Shown in pieces: positions 1 to 11,623 of a DNA stretch of 64,000 bases. The stretch's first letter is position 1. Every line of letters begins with the position of its first letter. Origin of the DNA: Mytilus californianus (taxonomy: Eukaryota; Mollusca; Bivalvia; Mytilida; Mytilidae). Location: positions 70,515,558-70,579,557 of the forward strand of contig NW_026262668.1 in assembly GCF_021869535.1 (NCBI RefSeq), read 5' to 3'. Below the pieces are notes generated by a model. That model was given only the letters and a program-made list of their open reading frames with translations, did no database searches and had not been told where the DNA came from. The position numbers were made by a program, and so were the translations under genes.

Positions 1-100
1 GTTATCACTGAAATAGATACATCATAACGGTCAACTAACTCGTAATGGCGTCTGTAAAATGTTCAAAGGGATGACTTCAACTACACTTTTTGGTATTCTT
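1..100 (-). repeat. Penelope-like element, 3' coding fragment
   Basis: Read on the minus strand, this matches the end of the RT coding region seen in better copies at 17.6-17.9 kb and 58.0-58.2 kb: the stretch coding for the RKF-GRHHELVDRY region followed by the start of the 3' tail. It is cut by the window edge and diverged. No intact frame remains. Confidence 0.7.
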
Positions 101-653
101 GGTTTGATACCTTCCTTGTAAGCTTGACACTTTATTACGGAAGTGTCAGTGGTAATGTCACTGTGACTGCTTAGATATGCATAATTGGAGATATTGAGGC
201 AAAATTTGCCATTTTACAAATAGCGACTTGTATAATTTAAAATTATCCAGACCCTACCCACATTAAAATTTTGTAGAAAAATATTTTTTTCGGATAAGCC
301 CTTGACTCGTATGAAAAAATCACTTAAAAGATATCAAATACTTAGTAGGGCTTTTTGCAGTATTTAGTCGTTTGGCATTAAAATAAGAATGTTGAAACCC
401 TAAAACAAATATGTAAGACACAATTAAACAGTACTGAATCCACAAATTAACGTAAATCATCAGAGTTTATCAAATAATGAAGTATTCACTAAAGCTTTGG
501 GATATACAAAACATAATGGTTTTACGTGTGCATATTTGCAAACATATTTTTCACGAAATCTTTATTGTAGTCATTTATATAGCAAGCAAAAGTTAATAGT
601 CTACATTTGGAAAAAACCCTGTTTTTTATGGAATACGTTCTCTATCTTTTCAG
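101..653. other. Intron or upstream DNA, nothing recognised
   Basis: AT-rich sequence up to the first recognisable HEPN exon. I see no promoter, start exon or coding signal. The open frame that begins at 497 runs through the acceptor at 652-653, and its first part shows no family similarity, so I treat that part as intron. Confidence 0.5.
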
Positions 654-863
654 CTTTAATAACTGAAGATGAATGTAACTATTTAAAAACTGTTCACTTG
701 CTGCATAGTGTTGCTTTGATTTCCGTAAGAGTGAAGTTTGACCAAAAGATAAATCCAAACGACTTAGAAACTGTCCTCATAAAACATTATAATTCTTTAC
801 TCACACTAAAGAATAAAATGCGCATCACCCAACAGGATTGGCTGCTTCTTTTTCCGAAAAAAG
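654..863 (+). CDS. HEPN domain exon A, first DZIP3-type HEPN unit
   Basis: This exon codes about 70 residues forming the first half of a DZIP3-type HEPN domain. The pattern is helix (NYLKTVHLLHSVALI), F-D, a spaced L-x-L-K stretch, then the typical closing D-W-L-L-L-F-P. An acceptor (ttttcag) ends at 653 and a strong donor (gtaagtg) starts at 864. The exon is 210 nt and phase 1-1. The sister exon at 31799-32022 has the same layout (VVHLLLTVA, QWNLLYSP). HEPN domains of this type are widespread in invertebrate proteins linked to signalling and immunity; the partner and substrate here are unknown. It splices in phase to exon B at 6273. The start codon of the gene is not in view, and the ATG at 497 lies in what I read as intron. 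The family call is from pattern memory, not a search. Confidence 0.8.
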
Positions 864-984
864 GTAAGTGTAAGGTTTTTGTAAATAATTATTTTGGAGA
901 ATTCACTTTATTTTTAACACATATAATTGATACTAATACAATGTTTCACAAGTCACCAGATCTTAAAAAAAACAAATTAAAAAC

Positions 985-1078
985 AATGAGATGTGGTATG
1001 AACGTCAAAGAGAAAACTTTCCACCATAGTCTAAATGATGTTGATGTAAGGAACCATAGATCACCGTACGGTCTAACT
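985..1078 (+). repeat. Fragment of TTAA-type repeat family A
   Basis: It contains the words gagatgtggtatgaacg, gagaaaactttccacca and caccgtacgg, which match in order the start of the family seen best at 56748-57843 and 23584-24336. It is a diverged fragment of about 95 bp. Confidence 0.55.
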
Positions 1079-2740
1079 TAGCTTATTCAAGGCGATAAGA
1101 GTTAAATAGAACAGTTGTAATATGTTATTTTCAGAATAAAAACCATAGAAAATGCTAACCTGCCTCAGGGAACACTTTTGCGGGATTTTGTTTATTATTA
1201 AAAAATGTTTTCAAATCAGTCATTTAGGGGCCAATAAGGTCGTATTAAACGATCAGAGAAAATATGAGAGTACCGGCGTTCAAACCTCGTAAATCTTAGT
1301 AACAATTAATATTTTCCAATTAACCATTTTTTTTTATCCATGTAAATCTACCGGTATGGTGTTTGAAATGTCTCCCACAATTTATTATTACTGCCTTCAA
1401 ACATACCCTATATGTACCCATCTTCAGGAGTTTTGCCTTTTAAATAACAACCCTAAAAATGTGGTGTGTCAGCTTTAATCATAAGTTATTGGTAATATAA
1501 ATTACCAATAAGTACATGTATATTGTTACTCCTTTTCGACTACAAATACGAATAAAACAGATAAAATATTTGGGGCGACTAAGAAAAATAAAAAAAATAT
1601 ATACTTTTATGAATCATTTGTGTTATTGATTAAATAACTGGTTTCGGCCATTTCCCAATCTACCAGAAACTCCAACTATTGCCTTATGTGTCGGAAATTG
1701 AAGCCGAATTGTTACCATGAATTTACAGCATTTAGAAGCACAATTATACGTTCAACTGTGACTCGGTATGCCGTTATGAGTTAACTGTGTTTCCTAAACC
1801 TTCTCTTTGAATGTTCCAGCTTTCGGGTTAATTGCTGCTTGATGTAAGACGTGACAACATGATAACGGATTAAATATATTTTATATGCTATACCCGGTAA
1901 ATACATTGTGGCCGAGAAAGCCAATAGTTAAATAAATGCGTTCAATTTTTGAATCGCATGTATAAAATCTCATCAAAATCACAAAATTAGAGAATATCAA
2001 TTTGTGCTCGGATTTTTATCTAGGTGTTATACTAGTATGCCATTTTGGATTGATCCTCGGTGTAAAAAAATATCCGTTGGTTGACATTTTTGAAATTACC
2101 TTCAAAATGCGTATAAGAAATTTCATATATATACAAACAACATATCCTGAAATAATTCAAATAACTCCTAGTTTAAATTGTTGTTGTGTTAGCCTAAAAC
2201 GTTTCAATGCCACGAAACATTTATATGGTGACAATGGAAACAATGACTGATACGATAAGACGAAAGTCAGGACATATTACTTTAACTTAGAGTTTGACAG
2301 TGTTAGCTGTTATTACTAGTGATGCGTGCTTAGCTAAAAGGAACTGACTATGTCTTTACATTAAAGACATATTTTTGAAGATACAAACCAAGAGGGAAAA
2401 AACCTAATGACAAGTCATTATCTCTAAACTGAACGAGGTTGCAAGTGTCTACACGATAAACGTCGTCTGCTCTGCGTGCATAACTAGACCAGCGAATTCA
2501 GACTTTTTAGAAATATGTGTTTATAAACATAAAAAATAAAGATGTTTTTCTAAAGGATTGAACAGAATTATCGATAAATCCCTTGCAGTATGAAAGCGCT
2601 AGACTTTTAAAGTATCTGTTGTTTATTTTCCCCTTCAGCAAATGACCATAGAAGTAGTACTTGTGTATGAATATAATAGGTATTGCATTACAATCGAGGT
2701 TTTTTAAGGTTATGAAGAAAATGAGGCGGTGAAAAAATCC

Positions 2741-2769
2741 CCCCCCCCCCCTTCCCCCCCAAAAAAAAA
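2741..2769. repeat. Poly-C / poly-A simple sequence
   Basis: A C-rich run broken by two T bases (2741-2760) is followed directly by nine A bases. It is low-complexity and prone to assembly error. Confidence 0.9.
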
Positions 2770-2865
2770 TACACCATTCATGAACATTCTAATTAGGATA
2801 TCACATTCTTCAAACTATCAAAATACATCAATTGGGTTAAAGAATATAATTTTCGGATGATTTAT

Positions 2866-2995
2866 ATAAAAAATAAGAAGATGTGTTGTGATTGGCAATA
2901 AGACAACTATCCACCAGGTGACCAAATGATGTAGATGTAGGCAACTAAGGGTCAGTCACCGTACGGCATTCAACAAAGAACAATCATATAAGATC
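2866..2995 (+). repeat. Fragment of TTAA-type repeat family A
   Basis: It begins with aaaataagaagatgtg and continues with the family's 'caat(g)agacaact(c/a)tccacc' and 'caccgtacgg' blocks. Only the first about 130 bp of the family is present. Confidence 0.65.
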
Positions 2996-4010
2996 TTGTC
3001 TTTTCATGCATTGCTTTCAAGATATAAATAACGCGTTGCCTGAGCTTTCACGGTCAACTTTGATAAAAGTTAAAAACCTTACAGATTCCAGATCTTGCAT
3101 TTCTTGATCGCAATGCGTGACCTCCGTTACGGATTCTGTCACGATCATTTTTCTCGATATACCGAAACACAGTCTAATTTTAAACCTTCTCTTAAGATTT
3201 TTTTTTAACATTTGGAGCTTAGCAAGAATGTTCACATCGGACACCTTTTCACATAATTAGTTGATGGCTTCTGCGCTATATTTGTTCGAAATTATAGATC
3301 TTGCAGGGTTGTCTATTAGAATAAAATAGTCTCAAATGGTCGATCTCTCTGTACAACATTTCATAGCATTACTAAATTCAAAGACGTCTTCTCCGAAGCA
3401 TCTTCTTATTAAACATTTTTTTTATGTATATGTTGAATAGTATTTCTTTTCAAATTTGCATTAAATTATGTGGAAGCTAGCTTGACTAAATGCTTATTTG
3501 GGATTACTTTAACCTAGCATTTGAATCAAATGCATCTTGATTATGTATTTAAAACGAATTATATGGCCATTGACTAACATTTGCGATTAAATACTTTGAA
3601 ATTTTAACCAAAAACAAAACAATAGAAAACAAAAATGGCGTAAACATCAATATCTTCCAATCACTTTTATAAATTAAAATCCTAATAAATCAGGACAGGA
3701 CTCTCTTTCTTTTAAAGTGGAGTTATGACTTTTCTCTTGTTCAATTGTTGTGGACAAAAAATTATCTGATTAGATGAACAAAAAAGAGTTGTTGAACTTT
3801 CTTTTTACAGAAAATGTTTTTTAAAATACTGAAAAAATCTGTTTGCTCGCATCAACGAAATAACGCATCCCAAACCTCGATAAAATAAACCATTTTGATT
3901 AACAATTACTCTAATTCCTATTCAGGAAAAATGGTCATATCTTCGACCGCAACGATTCAATTCCAAAACTAAAATAATCCCTCTCGTTTGCCTTTTTCAC
4001 ATTTTGATTC

Positions 4011-4040
4011 GAGCGTCACTGATGAGTGTAGACGAAACGT
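4011..4040 (+). ncRNA. Degenerate hammerhead-ribozyme-like motif
   Basis: GAGCGTCA is followed by CTGATGA, a shortened stem II (GTGTAGAC) and GAAACG. This matches the upstream stem I strand and the two conserved core boxes of the copies at 16.4-16.8 kb. The downstream cleavage triplet and stem I partner strand are missing (gttaaataaa follows), so it should be inactive. Confidence 0.5.
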
Positions 4041-6099
4041 TAAATAAAACATTAAGCCATGAAATTTAATGTTATTATTTTGGTGAATTTTGAAATAATT
4101 TTTTTTTACACCAAATTTGATATATATTTTGCTATCTTCTAAGATTAAAAATATATGATGAAACAATCATTATTACGTGTATCATTAGCTTAAGCTTTTA
4201 TTGATTTTTAACTCAATGTGAAATAAAATTATGTAATGTCCGAAGAAGAAAAAATCAAAGTTGATTTTCAAATGCAATTACCTTAAAAATCAAAAGTTGT
4301 TTTTATGCATCGCTCATCAAAAAATGTTTTGAACGCTTATTTTAAAAAATATGGACCAATAACTGATTAATAAATAACTTATACTGGATATCAAAACAAC
4401 TTTTACTATGAACTTAAAAAACTGGTCTTAACACAACAATCATGTTCTTAGCAAACCCAGAGGAATTGCATTTAACAAGAACAATTCATTACAACATTTA
4501 TCTTTGACTTTGAAAAATGTCAAAATGAGTCAGTCTTTCTTTAAAGAACTGTTTTACGCAATGATACATACAAGACAGTCCCCAAAAGCAGCATAAATGT
4601 CTTATTAAAAGAAAGAAATCATATTACATGACCGTCTAGGTAGATGTTTAAAAAATTTGTAGTCCCCCCTGACCACAGACTCCAGAGATGAAACCACTAA
4701 TTCAAAGCCCCATTGCTTTCTATGTTAAATTATGCAATTTCTGACATTTATAGCTTCTTTCTCTTAAGTTCAAGTAAAGTGGCAGTTATTATTCAAAACA
4801 TACCTTTAATTACATATTAGAGTGCACTGGTTCCCGGAAGTTGGTTAGTACAAAATCAGGTATTAATGATCTGTTGTGACCGGGCCCGAATTAGTTGTTC
4901 TTTACCTAAATTGTAAATAGAAAAAAAATGCATTTCTTGAAGGACGGTCATTGTTTTGGTTCTATGTAAAATTGAATAGCAGGTTCGAAAGTCGCACTGC
5001 CTATAAAAAAACAAAAATGTGGCAACAAAAGAATGAAATATGGGAACCTCGAGTATGAAAATCTTATAACAACTCTTTCATCAACCAATAGTCCTACATC
5101 TCAAGCCTTTGAGAGCGAACATTCACATCTGTTCTCAGTTATGAATCGCATAGTAAAGCTATAAGTCTCTCGTAGCATGCTGACTATGCGACAAATAATA
5201 TTATGTTATAACAAATAACTGAGCGTATAAAAGTGTAGAGGTTTTGAGGTTTTCGATTTTTCAGAAAGCCCTTAAGGACAGAATAACATCGATTATTTAT
5301 ACAAATTATGTTTTTAAAAGAATAAAGAAAATTGAAAAGTAACTTCAATTTTACATACTACTTTTACATTCATTTGAAAATCGAAATATAATCAATTTTT
5401 TTGATAACCTATTCTAAGATTTATAAGAACATATAATTTATAGTTTTTTTTTCAGTTTGACTATTTTTTTTAAATTTAATTAATATAGTACAGCAATACT
5501 TTCTTATGTGTTGCCACTTAAAAAAAGAAATTGTATCTTTAACTCTTCTTACATGCATATATTCATATCATATTACACATACATTTTAAATATATCTTTT
5601 TTTATAAAGTTTGGATTGATGATGTGTATTTAATATTAATTCATTAATGCAATAATTACCACATGTGAATCAGTGAAACAAACAAAAATGTGGTATTTAT
5701 CAACTAACAATTTATAAATTGAGTTACAGTTTAATTTGAAAATAATGTGTTTCCCTTAGTGGTGTAGAAAACGAGTTCAGATATATCCAACATAATTTTG
5801 ATGCGAATTCTTGGGAATAGATGTAGGACTGACCATGGAAATTAAACTTGAAATATGACGTTCGACCATTTCCAATTTTTCAGTAGTCAATCTGTTTGAA
5901 CAAATGATTTTGCTTTATTATTATCTTCTTCTCACATAAAAGATCAGTAAGTGTATAAATATTTTTCCTGTAATTACAACTTAGTCATTTTCCACCAATT
6001 TTTCTTCCAGAAGGAACCTGTTTTATGTTGTAAAGTTTTTAAAGAGAGATTTCAACATTTTAAAACTGCATTATCTACGCATCCATGATTTGATCATTG

Positions 6100-6165
6100 T
6101 TTTCTGCTCTTTGGTCGGGTTGTTGTCTCTTTGACACATTCTCTATTTCCATTCTCAATTTTATT
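6100..6165 (+). repeat. Tail of an interspersed repeat (copy of the 15.2-15.5 kb family)
   Basis: The words ctttggtcgggttgttgtc and tctttgacacattc match the end of the repeat at 15425-15510. It is a fragment ending in T-rich sequence. Confidence 0.65.
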
Positions 6166-6272
6166 ATCATATCATATCTTTATATTTTCATTATAGCCGT
6201 TTTTATTGTTTAAATAGCATTCTGTGCACGCCAACCATTTAATTCTTTGGTTCGTGTTTTTGTTATTCACAG

Positions 6273-6493
6273 GAGATCACCCAAAATCAACAGACTTCGA
6301 TTTGGGACTTTTGATGATTTTAATACGAAACTTAACTGATCTAAAGATTGGAAAGCAGTTGCCGCTTGCAACCGAAAAAAGTAATAGTGCAGATTTGACG
6401 CGTATCAATCAGTACAGAAAAATAATTTTGAAAAGATGCCCAGGTACACTTTCTGCAAAAGATTTTACATTATATTGGGACGACATAAGCCGG
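6273..6493 (+). CDS. HEPN domain exon B, first HEPN unit
   Basis: This exon codes about 73 residues of the second half of the HEPN domain: DFDLGLLMILIRNL, a linker, then the helix pair DLTRINQYRKIILKR and FTLYWDDISR. The acceptor ttgttattcacag ends at 6272 and the donor gtaagta starts at 6494. Phase is 1 in, 0 out, fitting exon A (phase 1 out) and exon C (phase 0 in). In active HEPN RNases the motif R-x4-6-H sits in the last helix pair. Here YRKIILKR has R or K where His is expected, so a nuclease role is unlikely. The paralogous exon is 51213-51430 with identical phases. Length and phase agreement make this exon secure; its cellular role is inferred only from family membership. Confidence 0.8.
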
Positions 6494-9123
6494 GTAAGTA
6501 AATTCGAAAAAAATGCGTATTAAAGAGTAATTCAATATCAAATTTCATAATTACCTACAGAAGTGTGTATGCTTAATTTACATTCAACCTGAAATTTAAT
6601 TTGATTATCCGTGTAACTTGTGGCCCTTTCGGATTTTTTTTCTGACAACCTAACGCAACCGAGTTTTTCTATTGATAAAAACACTCAACAAATTTTAAGA
6701 GGATCGCGCGATCGATCCCGAAGCTCTACTCTTGCAGCATCGCAGTGATAACGAACGGACGGACGGATGGATCAAAACATTATAGCATCCACAACTTAGT
6801 TGAATGTGGTATAACTAGTGTTCCTGATAACTCTTTGTTTTATATCGATTCAATCTTCACATGGAAAAGAAAGTCAATCATTGGATTTTGATGGCAATAA
6901 TATTTGCATTACTCTGCACGTTCATATTAACAAACATTCACTAGCGATGGGCTACAATGTTTCATCAGTAGACCAGTTATAAAAGATGATTTAAATTGTA
7001 ACTTTGATACATTTTGTCAAATTAATACGGTGAAAGAAAAAAAGAATAACAAAAATACCGAACTCCAAGGCAATTTAAAAAAAGGGAAGTCCATAAAAAC
7101 AGACAAAATCAAACGCTATCAATCAACGGAACAAATGAAAAACAACTGTCATACTCCTGACTTGATACAGGCATCTTCTGAAGAAAATGATGGGTTAAAC
7201 CTGGTTTTATAGCTTGCGAAACCTCCCACTTGTATGACAGTTATTTATAGTTCCGTTATATTAACAATATTAACAATGAGCAATAAGCACATTCGAATAA
7301 AATTTGTGAGAAAATTTAGCGGTCTTTCGTAAACACTAAGAATGAATTTGGATTGTTAAGAAGTCCTGGCTCCTGTTTTGGGACCCGTCGTGTTAGGTGT
7401 TACTTATGGCGCGTAAAATTCCGGTGATCAGCCGCATTCGGTGCCATCACGATCGAGGTAAAGAGGACGAAATTGTAACACAGATTTATGATTATTGTCA
7501 AGTGGATAATGCATCTGTTTAACAATGACAAGATTTCAAATTAACATAAGTATTTTAGAGAAAACTGTAAACCAAAAGTTCCTGGTGATTGATATTGCCT
7601 TGGTTCTTTTTGAAGATTTATTGGAAGACAACTTTTACCATCGATTTCCGTCGTATAAAATTATTTGAAAGTGTAGTATATGAAGTAGAAATGACAAACC
7701 AACTAGACCGTCCTTCCCCAGAACGTAGCTTATCTAAGACTTCACAACATATTTTACACTTCAGAAATTATCAAAATCGCTATTTATAAAACAAGTATCG
7801 TCACAATATTTAAGAAATTATGAGCATGAGTATGAACGTTTATCTCCTTAGTTTTATATTTGCATAAAACCGACACTCCGATTTCTTACCTACTAGTAGC
7901 TGTACATGTATGTGGTACTAGTTTTTGTAATTTGTACTTTATCGGGATATGTATTATATTTCACTATGTTTTACTGTGCTGTACCAGATTATTTATAGCA
8001 TCAACTGCATAACCATTTTTGTTGGCGTCTGTGTTTGATTAACTTGTATGTAAGTTTAAATTATTATTTAATTTCGTTATGTTGCATATCAATGAAGTAT
8101 GTTTACACAATTTTGGCTGATGATTCCCAATAATTGTCTTGTTAACCAATTATGTCTGTTTGGGTTGCTAACACAATGTTGTCAATATAACGGAACTACA
8201 TACAATTGCCATACAAGTGAGAGGTTTAGCTAGCTATAAAATCAGGTTTGACCTTCTATTTTCATCAGAAAATGTTTGTATCGAGTAAGGAATATGACAG
8301 TTGTTTTCCAGTCGTTCCGCTAGTTGATAAAGTCGTGCGTTTGGTTTTGTCAGTTTTTATGGACTTCTCTTTATTGAATTTACATTGGAGTTCGGTAGGT
8401 AAGGTTTTACATTTTATACTGACATAGAAATGCATAAACGAGTAACAAATAAATGTCAATGCATGTTACATGCATGTAACTCATTTGTGAATGATGCATT
8501 GTATTGAACACAAACAAGTAGACACATATGAGACGTCAGTCTGTTTTAACTGTTTGACGTGTAAAGTCTCACATGTACACACATGTATGCATGTGAAACT
8601 TTTTGAACAGTATGAATTACACGTTTGCACTTATATATTCACTAGTATATTTGACATAATTGTTTTGAAACATGATTTCAATCACATGTTATATGTGGGT
8701 TTGTTCACATGTGTGTATCAAAAGTGATCACAAATTTGCTTTTTTTGTTAGAAACACAAGTGGCAAGAAACATTTTGTTTATGGAATATTTGAGTCAAAC
8801 ATGTGATAAGTCATCAAAGTTACTTGGTGTCTATTTTAAAAGTGTTCCAGATGCGAGTGTCTTTAACATATGACTTCTCATGCATTCGAATATAAATAGT
8901 TGAAAAGTCACATTAATTTCGACTAATAACAGTGTACACTAACATTGAAAAAGGTAGTACAAATTGGGGCTTGAGGTTAGTAAGAAAACCGTAAATTTTT
9001 CGAATGATTTTAACATTTTATGTAAAAACATGATTGAAACATGTTGGATTTTCTACCCAGTATTCTTCTCATTGGCTCTCGTAGAATAAAATGGTTATTT
9101 CAGAATTACTGTGTATTTATTAG
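6494..9123. other. Intron between HEPN exons B and C
   Basis: It is largely occupied by an inverted-repeat element (7030-8410). The part from 8461 to 8740 is rich in ATGCATGT and ACATGTAT palindromic words. The remainder is plain AT-rich DNA without coding signal. Confidence 0.55.
7030..8410. mobile_element. Foldback element (repeat family B arms)
   Basis: The left arm at 7030-7283 and the right arm at about 8180-8410 are inverted copies of the same sequence. The left has aacctggttttatagc and cctcccacttgtatgacag; the right has the reverse, acaagtgagaggtttagc, ctataaaatcaggttt and gaatatgacagttgtt. Other arms of the family lie at 19436-19665 (+), 21560-21800 (-) and 24470-24680 (-). The 0.9 kb between arms has no recognisable gene. 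It could be one non-autonomous foldback transposon or two independent insertions. Confidence 0.6.
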
Positions 9124-9199
9124 GCAGTTATAAGACTTGCGGGAAATCAGCTATTGGAACCTAAAATGACAGAAGACATGCAGTTAAACAGACTCAAAG
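9124..9199 (+). CDS. HEPN exon C, closing helix of the first HEPN unit
   Basis: This 76-nt exon codes AVIRLAGNQLLEPKM and then TEDMQLNRLK. The acceptor (gtgtatttattag) ends at 9123 and the donor gtaaaac starts at 9200. Phase is 0 in, 1 out. The paralogous exon 53536-53628 starts AITRIGGKDF with the same phase, which supports the call. In the family this segment is the C-terminal helix after the 'W-x-x-I-S' motif. The outgoing G joins the first bases of the next exon (11624) to make an Asp codon. Confidence 0.75.
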
Positions 9200-9289
9200 G
9201 TAAAACAAAACGTCTTTTTTTTTATAATTTCATATTTTACGTCTTGATAGGTTTGGCGAAAAATTTTCGGGGCCTTTTATAGCTGACTA

Positions 9290-9420
9290 TGCGGTATGGG
9301 TTTTACTCATTGTTGAAGGCCGTACGGTGACCTATAGTTGTTAATTTCTGTGTGATTTGGTCTCTTGTGGAGAGTTGGTTGTCTCATTGACAATCATACC
9401 ACATCTTCTTATCTTTATAT
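9290..9420 (-). repeat. Fragment of repeat family A
   Basis: Reverse copy of the family start: ttgaaggccgtacggtgacc, then gagagttg, tctcattgacaatcatacc and cacatcttcttatc. About 130 bp. Confidence 0.7.
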
Positions 9421-10879
9421 AAATTATCTTGATGTAAAGTCAGAACTTTGGATGGATACTTGATACTTGATTTTAAGATACTTTACCCTCATTCAATTTT
9501 AAATCATATATTCTTGTATGTTAACATAATATTGTTGTGGTTTTGCTGAAATGCCATTTCAACTTTGCTTTCTTTAAAAACTGTCAAAATAGACTCACTT
9601 TGATATGTTGTACCTTATATATAAATATTAGCAAAGACTTTTCCCGAAACATATTTAGCTAAAATATGTATTTTACAAAGATTTTAACGTGTTTAAAATA
9701 TCTTTTCAGCAAAGACTTTGGTGATATAATTTTTTCCAAAACTTATTCGCGAAAAGGCAATTTTAGGTCAAATATGTCAACTTCCACAAGTTTAAAACGT
9801 CAAAGTGACATCACACGTGACCTTATTACAAAAGAAGATTCCAGATTATACCTACTGACTCAGATATGAATACAATTAACGTGTTTTAAAACACGAATAT
9901 GTTTTCTTTTTTTTGAAATTTCGAGGACCAAATGATGGCTCTTATCATACCTCCTCCTTAGTGCAGTAAAAAAATCCTTATAAAACACTTGAACCGTAGA
10001 GGAAGTGGGAATCAGACTTAAATATCTAGTCAAATATGCTAGTAATAAAGAGTAGGTCCCTATCTTAAGAATCCATTATCCAAGGCCCAGATCATAATAA
10101 CAAATGATAGTCTGTCAAAGTTTTAAAAGGGATCTCCGGGATTACTCTAGAATTTTTCTTCACGAAATTTCCATTAAGAATGCATATGCGCTAACATATA
10201 ATGAGAGGAGAAAATCTAATAACTTTGAAATAATTGTTACCATGTCTAAGGTATGAAAATAGATTTTAAAAAGTACAGCAAAGGAGTTTTTATGATAAAT
10301 AAACAGAAAACCGTATGAGATTGGAACCAAACTCTCATATATGTTCACTTGCTCATAAAGTACAGTATGAAGCAATATATTCAGTAGTACTTGAGGAAAG
10401 TATGTGAATTAAATATTTGTTAAATGATTGCACAGACAAAAAGAAGTGCAGAAAGAAGTTCTCCCCAATTATAACTTCAGGACTGTACATGGAAACCTTC
10501 ATATATCATGTATATATCATTGTTTCACACAGAAATATAACATCCTTATTCAGAGCTTAAAGAACATCATGAAATTATAAAAAATAAAAGCGTTCCAATA
10601 TCTCATACAACAGCACATATTTCATATGTCCAAGGGCAATAATCCCGATGGTTTTTTTTTTTTTAACTTTTTCATAAAATCTGCCCAGGAATGTATTCAT
10701 GAGGGCATTTAAAAAATGTTATTTTCAATATAATTTCTACTTCCTAGGGCATAACACGCGTAAAAGGGTTGACCTGCGTTGTAAATCGAACTGGTCAAAA
10801 TTTTGCTTAGTTAAACTTTTGTTATAAATTTCATAAAAAAAAAAAACCAGAAAAGTAAGAATAAAATTGTCTTTTTATA

Positions 10880-11090
10880 AATTTTTAAATCATAAAGAAA
10901 CTAAGGTTTCAACTCCCTCAGGTAAAGTTGACCTTAGATGGATTATGCTATTTTTAGGTCCTTTTTTATCACATAACTCTTTAACTGTTTCGGTTCGTAT
11001 ACATCCTTGACATTCAAATATTCGGCTTTGAGAGTTCCTGATGAAGGTAAATCCACAAAAGCGCTTCGGACGCATACCATTTATAACGAG
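10880..11090 (+). repeat. Short interspersed repeat with hammerhead-like core
   Basis: Resembles a short repeat I associate with mussel genomes. It ends in a block (11031-11075) that reads GAGTTC, CTGATGA, a GG..CC stem, AAAA, a GCGC palindrome, TTC, then GGACGCA. The order follows that of a hammerhead ribozyme. The host gene is not affected because it lies inside an intron. Confidence 0.5.
11031..11075 (+). ncRNA. Hammerhead-like ribozyme remnant, second type
   Basis: The core box CTGATGA is at 11038-11044. The upstream GAGTTC can pair over about four positions with the downstream GGACGC. Stem II would be GG-taaa-TCC. The second core box reads AAAA instead of GAAA, and cleavage would follow TTC after a self-complementary GCGC. 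The changed box suggests a dead copy. It differs in every stem from the copies at 16 kb. Confidence 0.4.
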
Positions 11091-11623
11091 TTGTTTTAAT
11101 TTGTTTAGACGTGATACCAGTTACATTGAACTTTTTCATTTAGTTTACTTTTTCAAGGGGCAAAACTCTTGACAGTATTGATCTAAAACTATGATACAAT
11201 TTTCCTTATATTCAAAATTGTCCTAACAGCTATGCTTAGAGATCATTGATGGCATTTTGAATTCAGGGATCTTATTAGAATTGTTAAAAATCTTTTTAGT
11301 ATTATTTAGACGTTGTACTTAAACTCACAATCCACTTTGGTTCATCCAAATATATTTTTTAAGATAACGAAGTAGAGGTAAGAGATAGAAGTTAGAATAT
11401 GTCAAAAATTAGTCAGCAACACCAATATAAAAATATAATTATCTTGGCAAACTACGACAGATGTAACATTGCATTGTCATCTTTTAATGCTGTCTGTATT
11501 ATCAGCGGATAGGGTATATTTGATACTTTTGTTGTACTAGTAAAAGAAATGCAATATACTCGATTTCTATTTACGCTTACAGTCAGATATATAATTTTAT
11601 ACATATGTCTTCTTTTTATTTAG

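Larger units (their letters stand above)
864..6272. other. Intron between HEPN exons A and B
   Basis: AT-rich intron of 5.4 kb. It contains two fragments of the AGAAGATGTGG repeat family (985-1078, 2866-2995), a C-run followed by an A-run at 2741-2769, a degenerate hammerhead-like motif (4011-4040), and a tail fragment of another interspersed repeat (6100-6165). Elsewhere I see no coding or structured signal. Confidence 0.6.
9200..11623. other. Intron between exons C and D
   Basis: It contains a reverse fragment of repeat family A (9290-9420) and a short repeat with a hammerhead-like core (10880-11090). The rest, including 9430-10870, is AT-rich with no recognisable feature. The minus-strand open frame at 10160-10375 looks like chance. 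Confidence 0.55.

Noticed and set aside
497-653. Open frame upstream of HEPN exon A starting at ATG 497
   Set aside because: A good acceptor lies at 652-653 and recognisable HEPN sequence begins right after it. The upstream residues show no domain character.
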